DNA from: Sphingopyxis sp. CCNWLW2
Lineage (GTDB): Bacteria > Pseudomonadota > Alphaproteobacteria > Sphingomonadales > Sphingomonadaceae
Assembly (NCBI RefSeq): GCF_037095755.1
Contig: NZ_JBAWKJ010000003.1
Span: forward strand, 682,001 to 746,000
DNA length: 64,000 nucleotides
Reading direction: 5' to 3'
Shown here: in pieces, positions 8,239-17,567 of the stretch
How positions within the stretch are numbered: the first letter of the stretch is position 1
How the letters are laid out: each line of letters starts with the position of its first letter
The notes under the pieces: generated by a model
The model's database searches: none
Seen by the model: the letters and a program-made list of their open reading frames with translations, nothing else
Told to the model about the DNA's origin: nothing
Program-made: the position numbers and the translations under genes

Positions 8239-10395
8239 TTATTTCCCTTTCAGGAATACCGGCGGCGTGTAGGCGCCGTTCGTCGCGACGTCCCACACCT
8301 CGATGCGCGCCCATTTCCGGCCGCTGAGGTTGACGCGCTTTTCGATCGTGCGCGTGCCGAACGGCGCGGCGCCGGTCAGGTCGATGCGATCGCGATAGAC
8401 TTTTTTGCCGTCGCCACTCACGACTTCGGCGAAGGCGGGCGGGAAGGTCCATTCGATCTTCGCACGCACCACGGCATTGCGTCCGAAACTGGCTTCCTCG
8501 CCGCTCTTCGCGCCGTCGATCGTGAATTCGGGGATCAGCACTTCGCCGGTGGTGGTGAAGAAGCGACCGCCGCGCAGCGCGTCGAGCACGCTCTGCCAGC
8601 CGTCGGAATAGCGCGGCAGCGGCCCGTCGAGCCGGAGATAGTTGATGTTCATATGCGCATAGAGTTCGCTCTCGTCCGAGAGCTGGAACACGTCGACCTC
8701 GCCGGGGGCGAATTTGCGCTCGGACGGTTTCGCCGCCCAATTGTTCATGTCGTCGAGCGTGTCGAGCACGCGCGTGCCGAGGCGCGGCAGCGAATAATCC
8801 GACGGCATATTCTTCCACGCGCCGCCGAGGAAGCGGTCGCTCTTGAAGAAGGGCGTGTCCTTATGCTTGTCCGGGAAGCCGTACGAACCCTTGATCCTCG
8901 GATGCGCGGTCCACATCAGGCCGTTCTCGTCCTGCATCAGCTTCAGGACATCCTCCGGCGAGCCGACATGATAGATTTTGCCGAGCTTCGGATCATTCTC
9001 GACAAAGGGCTGTCCCTCCTTGCGGTCGAGCGTCCAATAGACCGGCTTGGGGAAGAAGCTGATCCAGTGCCCGCCGAGCTGGACGTTGGGCTCCTCGCCC
9101 GGAAGCAGCAGCAGCTTGTCGTCGGATAGCCGCGCGGTCTCCGCGTGCATCGTCTTGAGCAAGGTCAGCCGGTCGCCGGCGCGATCGAGCGCCTCGCGCC
9201 CGAGGTGAAGTTCGGCGAGATGGACGATCTCGACGTTCATGTCCTTGAAGCGCTTGACGAAGGGCGGGGACTCGAGCCCGTCGGGCACGCCCGTCGATTG
9301 CTGGAACCGCGCCGTGTTCAGGAAGGCTTCGGTGTGTTCGACATGATAATGGCTGGTGAAGGTGCGATGCCCGTCGAGCGCCTTGAAACGGTCGCCGCGG
9401 GTGTAGGCGAGCGCGGCCTTGGTGACGCTCGCGGCGTCGCCGCTGTCGGGCAGCAGGAAGACACCCATGTCCTGCGTGGTGCCCGGCGGGGCGTTGACCC
9501 ACGGCACGTAGCGCCGATCGCCCTCGAGCGTCTGGCGCACGCCGAAGCTCGTGCGGCCGGCGAGGTTGCGATAGTCGTTGCCGTACCACGCCGAATTGTC
9601 GTTGTTGGCGTAATCGAGCGGGTAGTAGAATTGATGCGGCGGCGGGACCACGCCCAGCGACCCGCCCGCGGTTCCTTCGGCGACGATCATGCGGGCGCGC
9701 ACCTTGGGCGAGACCGCGGGTTTGCGCGATGCATCGCCTTCCTTGCGCACGATCGTGTCGGACAGATCGGTGAAGGCGATCGAGCGCCAGGGCAGCGCCG
9801 CCGATGTCGCGACGCTGAGCCCGGCGTCGAAGGTGTAGGCGGTGGCGGGGCGCTGCGTCGACATCACCATCGCCGCACGCACCAGCCGCGAACCCGGATA
9901 GATGGTGAATTGATAGGTGCCCGAGAAGGGCCCTGCCGCCGCGCCGCCGACAATCACCTTGGTATAGCCGCCCTCCGCGCGCACGCTGATGTCGCTGCGC
10001 GCGAGTGTCAGCGGGAAGCTTTCGAACGGCCGCGTGCGCGGATTGTCGAAGAAGACCGTCCAGCCCTCTTTGAGATCGCGCGTGCCGACGGTGACCACGC
10101 CGGCGGGATCGATCCCGCCGAGCACCGTCTTGCCCGCGATCGAGACCGCCTCGATCAGCGGCTTGCCGGGATCGAGCGACAGGACGAGCTGCGCGCGCTC
10201 GCCCGCAGCCGAGGGCCAGTCGATCGTCACCGAGCCCTGCGTCCGCGCAACGCGCACGTCGCCGGGTAGCGCCTTGTCCGACGCGTTGAGAACCGTCGCC
10301 GGTGCCTGCGCGTGCGCTGTGCCGGCGACCGCCAAGCTGCCCGCCGTCAGCGCGGTTGCCAGCCCCAGCGCGGTGAAAATCCGTTTCCTGTTCAA
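8239..10395 (-). CDS. Exported PHP-fold (CehA/McbA-like) metallohydrolase-type protein
   Basis: The 718-residue product has a signal peptide ([16 protein letters not shown]). The first half is a beta-rich region with no recognised fold. From about residue 335 the order of segments resembles CehA/McbA PHP-fold proteins: a His-rich turn ([18 protein letters not shown]), [51 protein letters not shown] and a C-terminal [17 protein letters not shown]. The first metal motif is not the usual DxHxH. A hydrolytic role on a plant- or algal-derived phosphoester or carbamate-like group is possible but unproven. The start is TTG with AGGAGG 5 bases before it. It lies between kduI and a TonB receptor gene on the same strand. 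Confidence 0.6.
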   Translation of the reverse strand: MNRKRIFTALGLATALTAGSLAVAGTAHAQAPATVLNASDKALPGDVRVARTQGSVTIDWPSAAGERAQLVLSLDPGKPLIEAVSIAGKTVLGGIDPAGVVTVGTRDLKEGWTVFFDNPRTRPFESFPLTLARSDISVRAEGGYTKVIVGGAAAGPFSGTYQFTIYPGSRLVRAAMVMSTQRPATAYTFDAGLSVATSAALPWRSIAFTDLSDTIVRKEGDASRKPAVSPKVRARMIVAEGTAGGSLGVVPPPHQFYYPLDYANNDNSAWYGNDYRNLAGRTSFGVRQTLEGDRRYVPWVNAPPGTTQDMGVFLLPDSGDAASVTKAALAYTRGDRFKALDGHRTFTSHYHVEHTEAFLNTARFQQSTGVPDGLESPPFVKRFKDMNVEIVHLAELHLGREALDRAGDRLTLLKTMHAETARLSDDKLLLLPGEEPNVQLGGHWISFFPKPVYWTLDRKEGQPFVENDPKLGKIYHVGSPEDVLKLMQDENGLMWTAHPRIKGSYGFPDKHKDTPFFKSDRFLGGAWKNMPSDYSLPRLGTRVLDTLDDMNNWAAKPSERKFAPGEVDVFQLSDESELYAHMNINYLRLDGPLPRYSDGWQSVLDALRGGRFFTTTGEVLIPEFTIDGAKSGEEASFGRNAVVRAKIEWTFPPAFAEVVSGDGKKVYRDRIDLTGAAPFGTRTIEKRVNLSGRKWARIEVWDVATNGAYTPPVFLKGK

Positions 10396-10400
10396 ACCAT

Positions 10401-10406
10401 CCTCCT
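10401..10406 (-). promoter_or_regulatory. Ribosome binding site that supports the TTG start of the PHP-fold gene
   Basis: AGGAGG on the minus strand sits 5 bases before TTG at 10395. The overlapping ATG in AGGAGGATGG is in another frame and runs into TGA within three codons. Confidence 0.65.
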
Positions 10407-10438
10407 GTTTATCGTCATTCGCGGTGCCGTCATCGGGG

Positions 10439-13222
10439 TCAGAAGTTGAAGCGGACGCCGAGCGAGTAGGTTGTGTCGTCGTTCCGCACCTCGCGGACGA
10501 AATCCTCGCGCGATTCGAAGTTGCGCGTTTTCTGGCCCGTGATGTTCGTACCGGCGAGGCTGACCGTGATATTCGGGGTCACATCATAATTCAGGCCGAA
10601 ATCGAGCCGCCCCGCGGCGCGAATGCCGTTGAGTCCGACGGGGATCGAAACCGGCCGGAGCGAGAGGCCGTTGGTGATGTCGCCGTCGAAATATCTGGAG
10701 CGGTAGGTGTAGATCATCCGCGCCGAGATGCCGTATTTCTCGTAAATCAGGCCGATGTTGTAATTATATTTGGAGACGCCGAGCAGCGGCAGGCCCTGAA
10801 GCCGGTCGCCGGGGGTCGTCACCTCGCTGTCGATGACCGTGAAGTTCCCGATCACGCCCGCGCCGTCGAGACCTTCGGGAAGGAAGTCGAGGAACAGCTG
10901 GCCGCCCACTTCGACACCCTTGATCTTGGCCGAGCCCAGGTTGCGCGGGGTCGAGATCACATATTGCAGGCCGTCGATCGTCCGCACCTCGGTCCCGTTG
11001 ATGATGCGGTCGGTGATGTCGCGATAGAAGCCGACGACCGAGACATAATTGCTGCGGCCGAAATAATATTCGAGCGACGCATCGAAGCTGTCGGCTTTTT
11101 GCGGCCGGAGGTCGGGATTGCCGCCCGATCCGGAGTTCTGGATCGTGCTGACGTAGGAGACGACATAGCTGAGCCCGGGATTGAGCTGGCCGAAGCTGGG
11201 CCGCGAAAGCGTCTTCGAATAGTTGAACCGTGCCTGGAGGCCGTCGCCGAACTGAACGCGCGCGCTGGCATTGGGCAAGAGGTCGGTGTCGCTGGTCGAG
11301 CGCTGAACCAGCACGACGCGCGATGTGCTCGTTGCCGGATCGGTCACGCGGCCCGAACCCGCAATGTTCCGGTCGGTGCGGGTGAGGCGGGCGCCCACCA
11401 TGCCGTCGACCGAGATCGCATCGGTCAGCGAGAATTCATACCCCGCCTGCAGGAAGCCGGCATAGCTTTTTTCCTGCGCATCATAATCGCGCGTCGGGTC
11501 GAAGGCCGGCGTGTCGGGCGAGATGCGGTACAGCGTCCTGAGCTGCCGCTTGATCGATTCCTGCGTCAGATATCGGGGATCGATCTGCAGGAAGGATGCG
11601 CCGCCGTTCATCTGCGGGACCCCGGGGGCCTGCGAGAGAATATCGGAGGGGAGGCCGGCGCTTGCCAGCGGGGTCACGAACGAACCGCCCGGGGCCGGCG
11701 GGCCGCCGAGATATTGCTCGAACCCGGCTTTGCGCCGCGCGACGCGAACGCCGGCCTGAACATAGTCGAGGAAGCCGTCGAAGTCGTATTTGGCGTCGCT
11801 CATCACCGACCACAACGTGCCGCGGCTGCGGTTGATGTCTTCGGTCATGCCGTTGGCGAAGGCGAGGCCGGCCGGGTCGTTCATCGGGTTGCCGGGCATC
11901 GTCGCGCTGACTTCGTGATTGTCATCCCTGACCTGCACCAGTTCGGCGATGCGCTTGCCGATATCGACGCGAAAGCTGTTGTTCCGGTTGATCGACGACT
12001 CATAGGAGATGTCGGTATTCCAGCTGAGCGCGCCGATCTCCTTGTTGAAGCCGGTTGCGATCACATAGATGTCGGTGCGCGCCTTGTTGGCGACGGTCGC
12101 GGTGTAATATTCGAGATTGCGTGCGGTATAGCCGGTGGCGTTGCACAGCTGGCGGATCGTCCCGGTGCCTGTCGGATTGGTCGGGCTGCGCACATTCCCC
12201 GAATAATAGCCGTCGGGGCCGACCGCGAAATCCTCGCAGGTATCGCCCGCGGTCGCCTCGAACGACGTTCCGGTGAAGGCGCGGAAGGTCGGGCGCGCCT
12301 GATAGACGTTGCCGCGATAGCCTGCGAACAGGCCCTCGACATAGATTTTGGTGTCGGTATCGGGCGCCCATTCGAGTGAGAAATTGCCCTGCGGGCGCTC
12401 ATATTTGCCGAATTCGATCGCGGCGGCGAAGCCGGTGGGCGAATGCAGGTTCTGCGGCGAGCCGGCGGGGCCGGCGCTGGTCGCGCGCGTCCAGTCGTTC
12501 CACGCGACCGGCCGGGCATATTTATTGCGTTGATAGGAGACGCTGGCCATCGCCGCGATCTCGCCTTCACCCGCGTCCCAGCGGTTGGCGACGAGCAGGC
12601 TCACCGCCGGATTGATCGTGTTCTTCGAACCGGCTTCCTGCAGATAGGTCGCGCGCGCGCTGCCCGCGATCGTCAGTTCCTTGAAGTCGAGCGCGCGGCG
12701 GAGGCGCATATTGACGCCGCCCGCCACGCCGCCTTCGAGCCGCTCGGCCGAATTGGACTTGTAGACATCGACGCCCGCCAATGCTTCGGCCGGCAGATCC
12801 TGGAATGAGAAGCCGCGGCCGACGCCGGTGAAAATCTCGCGTCCGTTGAGCGTGGTGATGATGTCGTCGAGGCCGCGGATGCGCGCGCCAACGATCTCGT
12901 TGTTGCCGCCGACGACGACCTGCACGCCGGGCACGCGCTGGAGCGCCGACGCCGTGGTCAGGTCGGGAAGCTTGCCGATGTCCTCGGCGACGATCGAATC
13001 GACGACGGCGGTCGACTCGCGTTTGATCTCGGCGGCGCGGGCAAGGCTCTGCCGGATGCCGGTGACGACGATGTCCTCGCCGTTCTGCGCGTCATTCGCC
13101 GCCGTACTCGCAGCGGTCTGATTGGCGGATGGTTCGGCGGCCGGCGCGGTCTGCGCCTTTGCGATATGGGCGCCGCTGGCGAGCGCGATCAACGCCACGG
13201 AAGCGCGAAGACTGATCTTCAA
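10439..13222 (-). CDS. TonB-dependent receptor, TIGR01782-like, probable oligosaccharide importer
   Basis: A 927-residue outer-membrane receptor: signal peptide (LIALASGAHIAKAQ), low-complexity Ala/Gln/Asn linker, TonB-box and plug (GEDIVVTGIRQSLARAAEIK, IAEDIGKLP-type segment, ALQRVPGVQVVVGGNNEIVG) and a barrel ending RFNF. It has no STN domain, so unlike the receptor at 2.6 kb it should transport without signalling. It starts with TTG after GGGAGAG. A pair of TCATATAA motifs lies just upstream, and the same motif occurs before the divergent-acting FadR-type regulator gene, which suggests that regulator controls it. Oligo-uronides are the likely cargo by context. Confidence 0.88.
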   Translation of the reverse strand: MKISLRASVALIALASGAHIAKAQTAPAAEPSANQTAASTAANDAQNGEDIVVTGIRQSLARAAEIKRESTAVVDSIVAEDIGKLPDLTTASALQRVPGVQVVVGGNNEIVGARIRGLDDIITTLNGREIFTGVGRGFSFQDLPAEALAGVDVYKSNSAERLEGGVAGGVNMRLRRALDFKELTIAGSARATYLQEAGSKNTINPAVSLLVANRWDAGEGEIAAMASVSYQRNKYARPVAWNDWTRATSAGPAGSPQNLHSPTGFAAAIEFGKYERPQGNFSLEWAPDTDTKIYVEGLFAGYRGNVYQARPTFRAFTGTSFEATAGDTCEDFAVGPDGYYSGNVRSPTNPTGTGTIRQLCNATGYTARNLEYYTATVANKARTDIYVIATGFNKEIGALSWNTDISYESSINRNNSFRVDIGKRIAELVQVRDDNHEVSATMPGNPMNDPAGLAFANGMTEDINRSRGTLWSVMSDAKYDFDGFLDYVQAGVRVARRKAGFEQYLGGPPAPGGSFVTPLASAGLPSDILSQAPGVPQMNGGASFLQIDPRYLTQESIKRQLRTLYRISPDTPAFDPTRDYDAQEKSYAGFLQAGYEFSLTDAISVDGMVGARLTRTDRNIAGSGRVTDPATSTSRVVLVQRSTSDTDLLPNASARVQFGDGLQARFNYSKTLSRPSFGQLNPGLSYVVSYVSTIQNSGSGGNPDLRPQKADSFDASLEYYFGRSNYVSVVGFYRDITDRIINGTEVRTIDGLQYVISTPRNLGSAKIKGVEVGGQLFLDFLPEGLDGAGVIGNFTVIDSEVTTPGDRLQGLPLLGVSKYNYNIGLIYEKYGISARMIYTYRSRYFDGDITNGLSLRPVSIPVGLNGIRAAGRLDFGLNYDVTPNITVSLAGTNITGQKTRNFESREDFVREVRNDDTTYSLGVRFNF

Positions 13223-13227
13223 TGGAA

Positions 13228-13234
13228 CTCTCCC
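13228..13234 (-). promoter_or_regulatory. Ribosome binding site that supports the TTG start of the second receptor
   Basis: GGGAGAG on the minus strand lies 5 bases before TTG at 13222. No other in-frame start keeps the signal peptide. Confidence 0.6.
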
Positions 13235-13243
13235 TGTAAGACA

Positions 13244-13275
13244 TCATATAAGTTAAGCGGATTGATCATATAATT
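13244..13275. promoter_or_regulatory. Paired TCATATAA motifs, candidate operator of the FadR-type regulator
   Basis: TCATATAAGTTA starts at 13244 and TCATATAATT at 13266, 22 bases apart, which is about two helical turns. They lie 20-50 bases before the receptor start. The reverse of the same motif occurs before the regulator gene at 14169. The AT-rich stretch stands out from the GC-rich surroundings. That it binds the regulator is inferred. Confidence 0.4.
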
Positions 13276-13332
13276 CTGTCGGACGTAATTCGGTGCCTGA
13301 GTTGCCCTTCAGGTCATTGATGTTGGTGGGAT

Positions 13333-14154
13333 TCAGCCCGTCGGGCTGTGGGAGGACATAAAGTCTTGCAGATCGCGGTGCCGTTTGAGGCTGCTGCTCA
13401 TGTGGCTCCGTGCCGCCACCCGTGCGGCGTCGGGATCGCGGCGGATGATGGCGTCGAGGATCGCCTCATGCTCTTCGCTGATCACCGCCTTGTAACGCGC
13501 GCCGACATAGCTTTGCCCCTGGCGCAGATAGAGCGAGCGCGGCGGGACCAGGCGGACGCCCAGGAAATCGATCAGCTTGGCGTAATAGGTGTTCTTGCTG
13601 GCCCGCGCGATGACGTTGTGGAACTCGACATCGGCCTTGACCGAATCGTCGAGGCCGATCGCCGCCTCGCCAAGGATCTTGAGCTGCTGGCGCATGCTCA
13701 TCACATCGACCTCGCTGCGCCGTTCGGCGGCCAGCGCGGCCATCTCGGTTTCGACGCTGAGCCGCAGCTCGAGCAACTGGATCACGTCGCTGAGATTTTC
13801 GACCTCTTCGCGCGTGATCTGAAATGCCTGATAGCGTGCGGTCTCGCTGACGAAGAGACCCTTTCCTTGGCGCGCCTCGACCAGTCCGGCGGCGGCGAGG
13901 CGGGCGACCGCTTCGCGGACCACCGTCCGGCTCACGCCCAGCACGTCGACGAATTCCGCCTCGGTGGGAAGTTGCGAGCCGGGCCAGTTTGCGCCGGACA
14001 GGATGCTTGCGCGGATATGTTCGCACGCGGCGTCGACCAGCGACGGCCGCCGCTTGCGAAGCGCCAGCCGCTCGTCGTGCACAGCGTCGGTTCCGCCCTG
14101 CCTCACGCGCCCATTCTCCCGCCGCCAGCGCTTGATGCGCCATACCCGACTCAC
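13333..14154 (-). CDS. FadR-subfamily GntR transcriptional regulator
   Basis: The protein has an N-terminal winged helix (GSQLPTEAEFVDVLGVSRTV, VREAVARLAAAGLVEARQGK) and a C-terminal FCD ligand domain of about 150 residues with the metal-ligand pattern of the family (DVEFHNVIARASKN, EHEAILDAIIRRDPDAA). Relatives control uronate, gluconate and galactonate catabolism, which fits kduI nearby. The longest frame starts at GTG 14154; GTG 14106 and GTG 14079 (VHDERLALRKR) are equally possible because no clear ribosome binding site favours one. It probably represses the receptor gene at 10.4 kb and itself through the shared TCATATAA motif. Confidence 0.88.
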   Translation of the reverse strand: MSRVWRIKRWRRENGRVRQGGTDAVHDERLALRKRRPSLVDAACEHIRASILSGANWPGSQLPTEAEFVDVLGVSRTVVREAVARLAAAGLVEARQGKGLFVSETARYQAFQITREEVENLSDVIQLLELRLSVETEMAALAAERRSEVDVMSMRQQLKILGEAAIGLDDSVKADVEFHNVIARASKNTYYAKLIDFLGVRLVPPRSLYLRQGQSYVGARYKAVISEEHEAILDAIIRRDPDAARVAARSHMSSSLKRHRDLQDFMSSHSPTG

Positions 14155-14166
14155 ATTACCAGTTAT

Positions 14167-14183
14167 AAGTTATATGACAACTT
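14167..14183. promoter_or_regulatory. Inverted repeat AAGTT-N7-AACTT, candidate operator
   Basis: The repeat AAGTT/AACTT overlaps a reversed TCATATAA motif (TTATATGA, 14170-14177) just upstream of the FadR-type regulator gene. The same octamer occurs twice before the second receptor gene. Autoregulation is inferred. Confidence 0.35.
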
Positions 14184-14368
14184 AAATAATTTCATTTCAT
14201 TTTAGAAAGATGTTCGAAACGCGCAGGGCCAAGCGCGTGCGCCTGAGGCGGGGAGGTCACCCGTATATTTGCAGAGGGCAAGCGCTTCCCAGTGGGACGT
14301 CGGCTCGGTCGATCCCCGATAGGCCGGACATTGTGCCATCGGCGATGTCGCCGTGCGGGACGTGTCGC

Positions 14369-14863
14369 TCAGTTCCAGTCGCGGGCGAGGAAACGCGCCT
14401 TTGCGCCGCCGAGGACGCCGATGGCGCGATCGATGTTGCGTTGCCTTGCCGCGTCCGATTTCAGATTGGCGAGGTAGCGCAGAATTTCCTTCTTGAGACT
14501 CGGCTGGAGGCCGTTCCATCTGGCCTTGGCCCCGGCGTCTTCATCAAGGCGCGCCGCAAATTCGGGCAGCATGTCGTCTTGCGGGCCGCTGCGATAGGCG
14601 GGATCGAAGGCGACCGACACGTCGACGGTGTCGCCGACGTCGGTGCCCGACGCCTTGCGGACGACGCCGTCGAGATACAGGTAAAAGCCCCCGTCGCCCG
14701 TCGGCATCATGTTGATCCGCCACGCGGGATCGGGCTGGCCGTTCACCTGGACGCGCACGGGCAGGGGCTTTTTCCAGCCGGCCTTGATCCGCCGCGCCCG
14801 TGCGACGCTGACCGGCACATAGGGATTGATCCCCTTGCGCTTGATCTTCGCCCGGAATTCCAT
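14369..14863 (-). CDS. YdeI/OmpD-associated, DUF1905-domain protein
   Basis: A 164-residue protein with an N-terminal DUF1905 beta-barrel-like domain (FRAKIKRKGINPYVPVSVAR, GGFYLYLDGVVRKASGTDVG) and a C-terminal YdeI-like helical domain (WNGLQPSLKKEILRYLANLK). The final segment around SDAARQRNIDRAIGVLGGAK resembles the bacteriocin-protection/YdeI family. The function is not established; it should be a cytosolic protein. The gene is 10 bases downstream of the MFS transporter gene on the same strand and may be transcribed with it. Confidence 0.75.
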   Translation of the reverse strand: MEFRAKIKRKGINPYVPVSVARARRIKAGWKKPLPVRVQVNGQPDPAWRINMMPTGDGGFYLYLDGVVRKASGTDVGDTVDVSVAFDPAYRSGPQDDMLPEFAARLDEDAGAKARWNGLQPSLKKEILRYLANLKSDAARQRNIDRAIGVLGGAKARFLARDWN

Positions 14864-14873
14864 CGGTGCGCGG

Positions 14874-16199
14874 TCAGCCGATCGTGCTCGCCAGTTCGCG
14901 GTTGAGCCAGAGCGCGACGAGCGTGCCGATCGCGCCCGAGAGCAGATAGGCGCCCGCGGCGATCAGCCCGAACTGGCTGGAGAGCCAGAGCGCGACCATC
15001 GGCGCGAAACCGGCGCCGAACAGCCAGGCGAGGTCGGAGGTGAAGGCCGAACCGGTGTAACGGTGGCGCGGATGGAAGTTCGACGAGAGCGCGCCCGACG
15101 ACTGGCCGAACGACAGGCCAAGCAGTGCAAAGCCGAGGATCATAAAGGTCGCTTCGCCCGCCTGACCGGCGTCGAGCAGTTGCGGCGCGAAGCCGCTGAA
15201 CGCCGCGATCGCAGCGGCGGTGACCGCGAGCAGCGTGCGGCGGCCGACGCGGTCGGCGAGCATGCCCGAGGCGACAATCGAGCCGACGCCGACGACCGCG
15301 GCGATCGCCTCGATCATCAGGAAGCGGACCGGGCTTTCGTCGGTGAACAGGAACACCCAAGACAGCGGATAGACGGTGACCATGTGGAACATAGCGAAGC
15401 TGGCGAGCGGCGCGAAGGTGCCGATGACGATCGTCTTCCATTCCGACCGCACCGTTTCGAGCAAAGGCGCGGGCTGGAGCGCGCGGTTCTCGAACAATTC
15501 TGCATACTCGGGGGTCACAACGATGCGCAGCCGCGCGAACAGAGCGACGACGTTGATCGCGAAGGCGACGAAGAAGGGATAGCGCCAGCCCCACGCAAGG
15601 AAATCCTCGGCGGGCAGCGCCGCGATCAGGAACATGAAGAGCAGGCTGGCGACGATGAGGCCGAGCGGCGCGCCGAGCTGCGGGATCATCGCGTACCAGC
15701 CGCGCTTGTTCTCGGGCGCATTGAGCGCGAGCAGCGAGGCGAGGCCGTCCCACGAACCGCCGAGTGCGACGCCCTGACCCATGCGGAACAGCGCGAGGAG
15801 CAGCGCGGCGCCGATGCCGGCCGTTTCATAGCTGGGGACGAAGGCGATCGCCGCGGTCGAGCCGCCGAGCAGGAACAGCGCGATGGTGAGCTTTGCGCCG
15901 CGGCCATAGGCGCGGTCGATCGCGGTGAAGATGATCGTGCCGACCGGACGCGCGACAAAGGCGAGCGCGAAGATCGCGAACGACCAGAGCGTGCCCGTCA
16001 GCGGATCGAGATGCGGGAAGACGAGCTTCGGGAACACCAGCACCGACGCGATGGCATAAACGAAGAAGTCGAAGAATTCGGAGGTGCGGCCGATGATGAC
16101 GCCGATCGCGATCTCGGCCGGGTCGATGCGGTGGCCGTCTTCATGGAGGGCGCGGGCGTCGCGTTCGACCTCGGTAGTGGGCACGGTATCGGCAGCCAT
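14874..16199 (-). CDS. MFS transporter, metabolite:H+ symporter (MHS) type
   Basis: The 441-residue product has twelve predicted membrane segments. The first loop carries SEFFDFFVYAIAS, as in the MHS group (GRTxExFDFxxY), and the loop between helices 8 and 9 has the MFS signature ADRVGRRTLLA. Members of this group take up organic acids, including dicarboxylates, betaines and aromatic acids; the substrate here cannot be read from sequence. The ATG at 16199 is supported by alignment of the N-terminal tail. The gene is divergent from cyoA with 169 bases between the two starts. Confidence 0.82.
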   Translation of the reverse strand: MAADTVPTTEVERDARALHEDGHRIDPAEIAIGVIIGRTSEFFDFFVYAIASVLVFPKLVFPHLDPLTGTLWSFAIFALAFVARPVGTIIFTAIDRAYGRGAKLTIALFLLGGSTAAIAFVPSYETAGIGAALLLALFRMGQGVALGGSWDGLASLLALNAPENKRGWYAMIPQLGAPLGLIVASLLFMFLIAALPAEDFLAWGWRYPFFVAFAINVVALFARLRIVVTPEYAELFENRALQPAPLLETVRSEWKTIVIGTFAPLASFAMFHMVTVYPLSWVFLFTDESPVRFLMIEAIAAVVGVGSIVASGMLADRVGRRTLLAVTAAAIAAFSGFAPQLLDAGQAGEATFMILGFALLGLSFGQSSGALSSNFHPRHRYTGSAFTSDLAWLFGAGFAPMVALWLSSQFGLIAAGAYLLSGAIGTLVALWLNRELASTIG

Positions 16200-16318
16200 G
16201 GTAACAATCCTTGAGCTGGCGCCATTCGCAGGACAGGATGCGACGGCACGAGTCGGTCATAGGGCAAAATTACCCCGAATGAAAATGCCCCTGCGCGATC
16301 ATGGACGGTCGCGGGATT

Positions 16319-16331
16319 GGACAAAATGTCC
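16319..16331. promoter_or_regulatory. Perfect palindrome GGACA-AAA-TGTCC in the cyoA upstream region
   Basis: A 13-base perfect dyad lies 38 bases before the cyoA start, between the divergent MFS and cyo genes. The left half overlaps TTGGAC, a possible -35 element. It matches no regulator site I can name; it is not the FNR box (TTGAT-N4-ATCAA). Confidence 0.35.
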
Positions 16332-16368
16332 TATGTGCAGTGCAGCAAAGGAGGCCTAGGCGCGCATC

Positions 16369-17550
16369 ATGCCAAGCAATCTCCCCCGTTTTCCCGCCCG
16401 ATTGCGGCTTCTGCCGCTGCTCGCCGCGCTGCCTCTCTTGTCGGGCTGCGGGCTGGTCGTGCTCGATCCCGCCGGCGACGTCGCGCGCCAGCAGGGCGAC
16501 CTGATCGTCCTGTCGACCGTGCTGATGCTGCTGATCATCGTGCCGGTGATGGGGCTGACGATCTTCTTCGCGTGGAAATATCGCGCATCGAACAAGGAGG
16601 CGACGTACAAGCCCGACTGGGACCATTCGACCCAGCTCGAGCTGGTCATCTGGTCGGCGCCGCTGCTCATCATCATCTGCCTCGGCGCGGTGACGTGGGT
16701 CGCGACGCATTTGCTCGATCCCTATCGCCCGCTCGCGCGCACGGCGCCGGGCAAGCCCGTCGCGGCGGAAGTGAAGCCGCTCGACGTTCAGGTCGTCGCG
16801 CTCGACTGGAAATGGCTGTTCATCTACCCCGAACAGGGCGTTGCGACGGTAAACGAGCTGGCGCTGCCGGTCGATCGGCCGGTCCGCTTCCGCATCTCCT
16901 CCTCGTCGGTGATGAACAGCTTTTACGTACCCGCGCTCGCGGGGCAGATTTACGCGATGCCGGGCATGGAAACGAAGCTGCACGGCGTGTTCGACAAGAC
17001 CGGTGAGTTTGAGGGCTTTTCGGCCAATTATTCGGGCTGGGGCTTTTCGAACATGCGCTTCGCGGTGAAGAGCCTGCCCGCGGGCGAGTTCGACAAATGG
17101 GTCGCGACCGCCAAGGCTTCGGCCGAAGGCGACCTCAGCCGCGATACCTATCTGAAGCTCGAAAAGCCGACGCACAAGGAGCCGGTCCGCCGCTTCGCCG
17201 CGAGCGATCCGCAGCTGTTCGACGCGGTCGTCAACATGTGCGTCGAGCCCGGCAAGATGTGCATGCACGACATGATGTCGCTCGATGCCGCGGGCGGCGC
17301 GGGCATAGCAGGCATCGGCAATGTCCGGCAGGTGACCTATGACAAGTTCGCCGCGCGCGGCACCGTCGACGCCGCGCGCTGGAGCATACGTTATGTCGCG
17401 GCCGCTTGCAGCGCGCCGGTGATGTCGAACGACCGCCCCGACGCGAAGCGGGTCGCGCCGGCGATGCTGAAGGGCGAGGGGCTTCCGGTCCCGGCCAAGC
17501 CCGAACGCACCGCGCTGAGCGCGCCCGCCGCCACCCGCCCGATGTCCTGA
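16369..17550 (+). CDS. cyoA: Cytochrome bo3 ubiquinol oxidase subunit II
   Basis: A lipoprotein-type N-terminus ([12 protein letters not shown], lipobox Cys near residue 25) is followed by two membrane helices and a cupredoxin domain ([40 protein letters not shown]). The Cu-A ligands of cytochrome c oxidases are absent, as in quinol oxidases. At 393 residues it is about 80 longer than the E. coli protein; the extra C-terminal part contains [20 protein letters not shown] and a Pro/Ala-rich tail. AAGGAGG lies upstream at an unusually long 14-base spacing. It opens the cyoABCD-SURF1-regBA operon and belongs to the terminal oxidase that reduces O2 with ubiquinol and pumps protons. Confidence 0.95.
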   Translation: MPSNLPRFPARLRLLPLLAALPLLSGCGLVVLDPAGDVARQQGDLIVLSTVLMLLIIVPVMGLTIFFAWKYRASNKEATYKPDWDHSTQLELVIWSAPLLIIICLGAVTWVATHLLDPYRPLARTAPGKPVAAEVKPLDVQVVALDWKWLFIYPEQGVATVNELALPVDRPVRFRISSSSVMNSFYVPALAGQIYAMPGMETKLHGVFDKTGEFEGFSANYSGWGFSNMRFAVKSLPAGEFDKWVATAKASAEGDLSRDTYLKLEKPTHKEPVRRFAASDPQLFDAVVNMCVEPGKMCMHDMMSLDAAGGAGIAGIGNVRQVTYDKFAARGTVDAARWSIRYVAAACSAPVMSNDRPDAKRVAPAMLKGEGLPVPAKPERTALSAPAATRPMS

Positions 17551-17567
17551 ACCGAGCCGAGATCCCC

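Noticed and set aside
9989..12379. 796-codon plus-strand frame opposite the second receptor gene
   Set aside because: Antisense shadow; no signal peptide, motif or ribosome binding site.
1..14200. A complete pectin or alginate degradation locus with lyases
   Set aside because: No polysaccharide lyase, glycoside hydrolase, kduD or kdgK gene could be found here, so only part of a pathway is supported.
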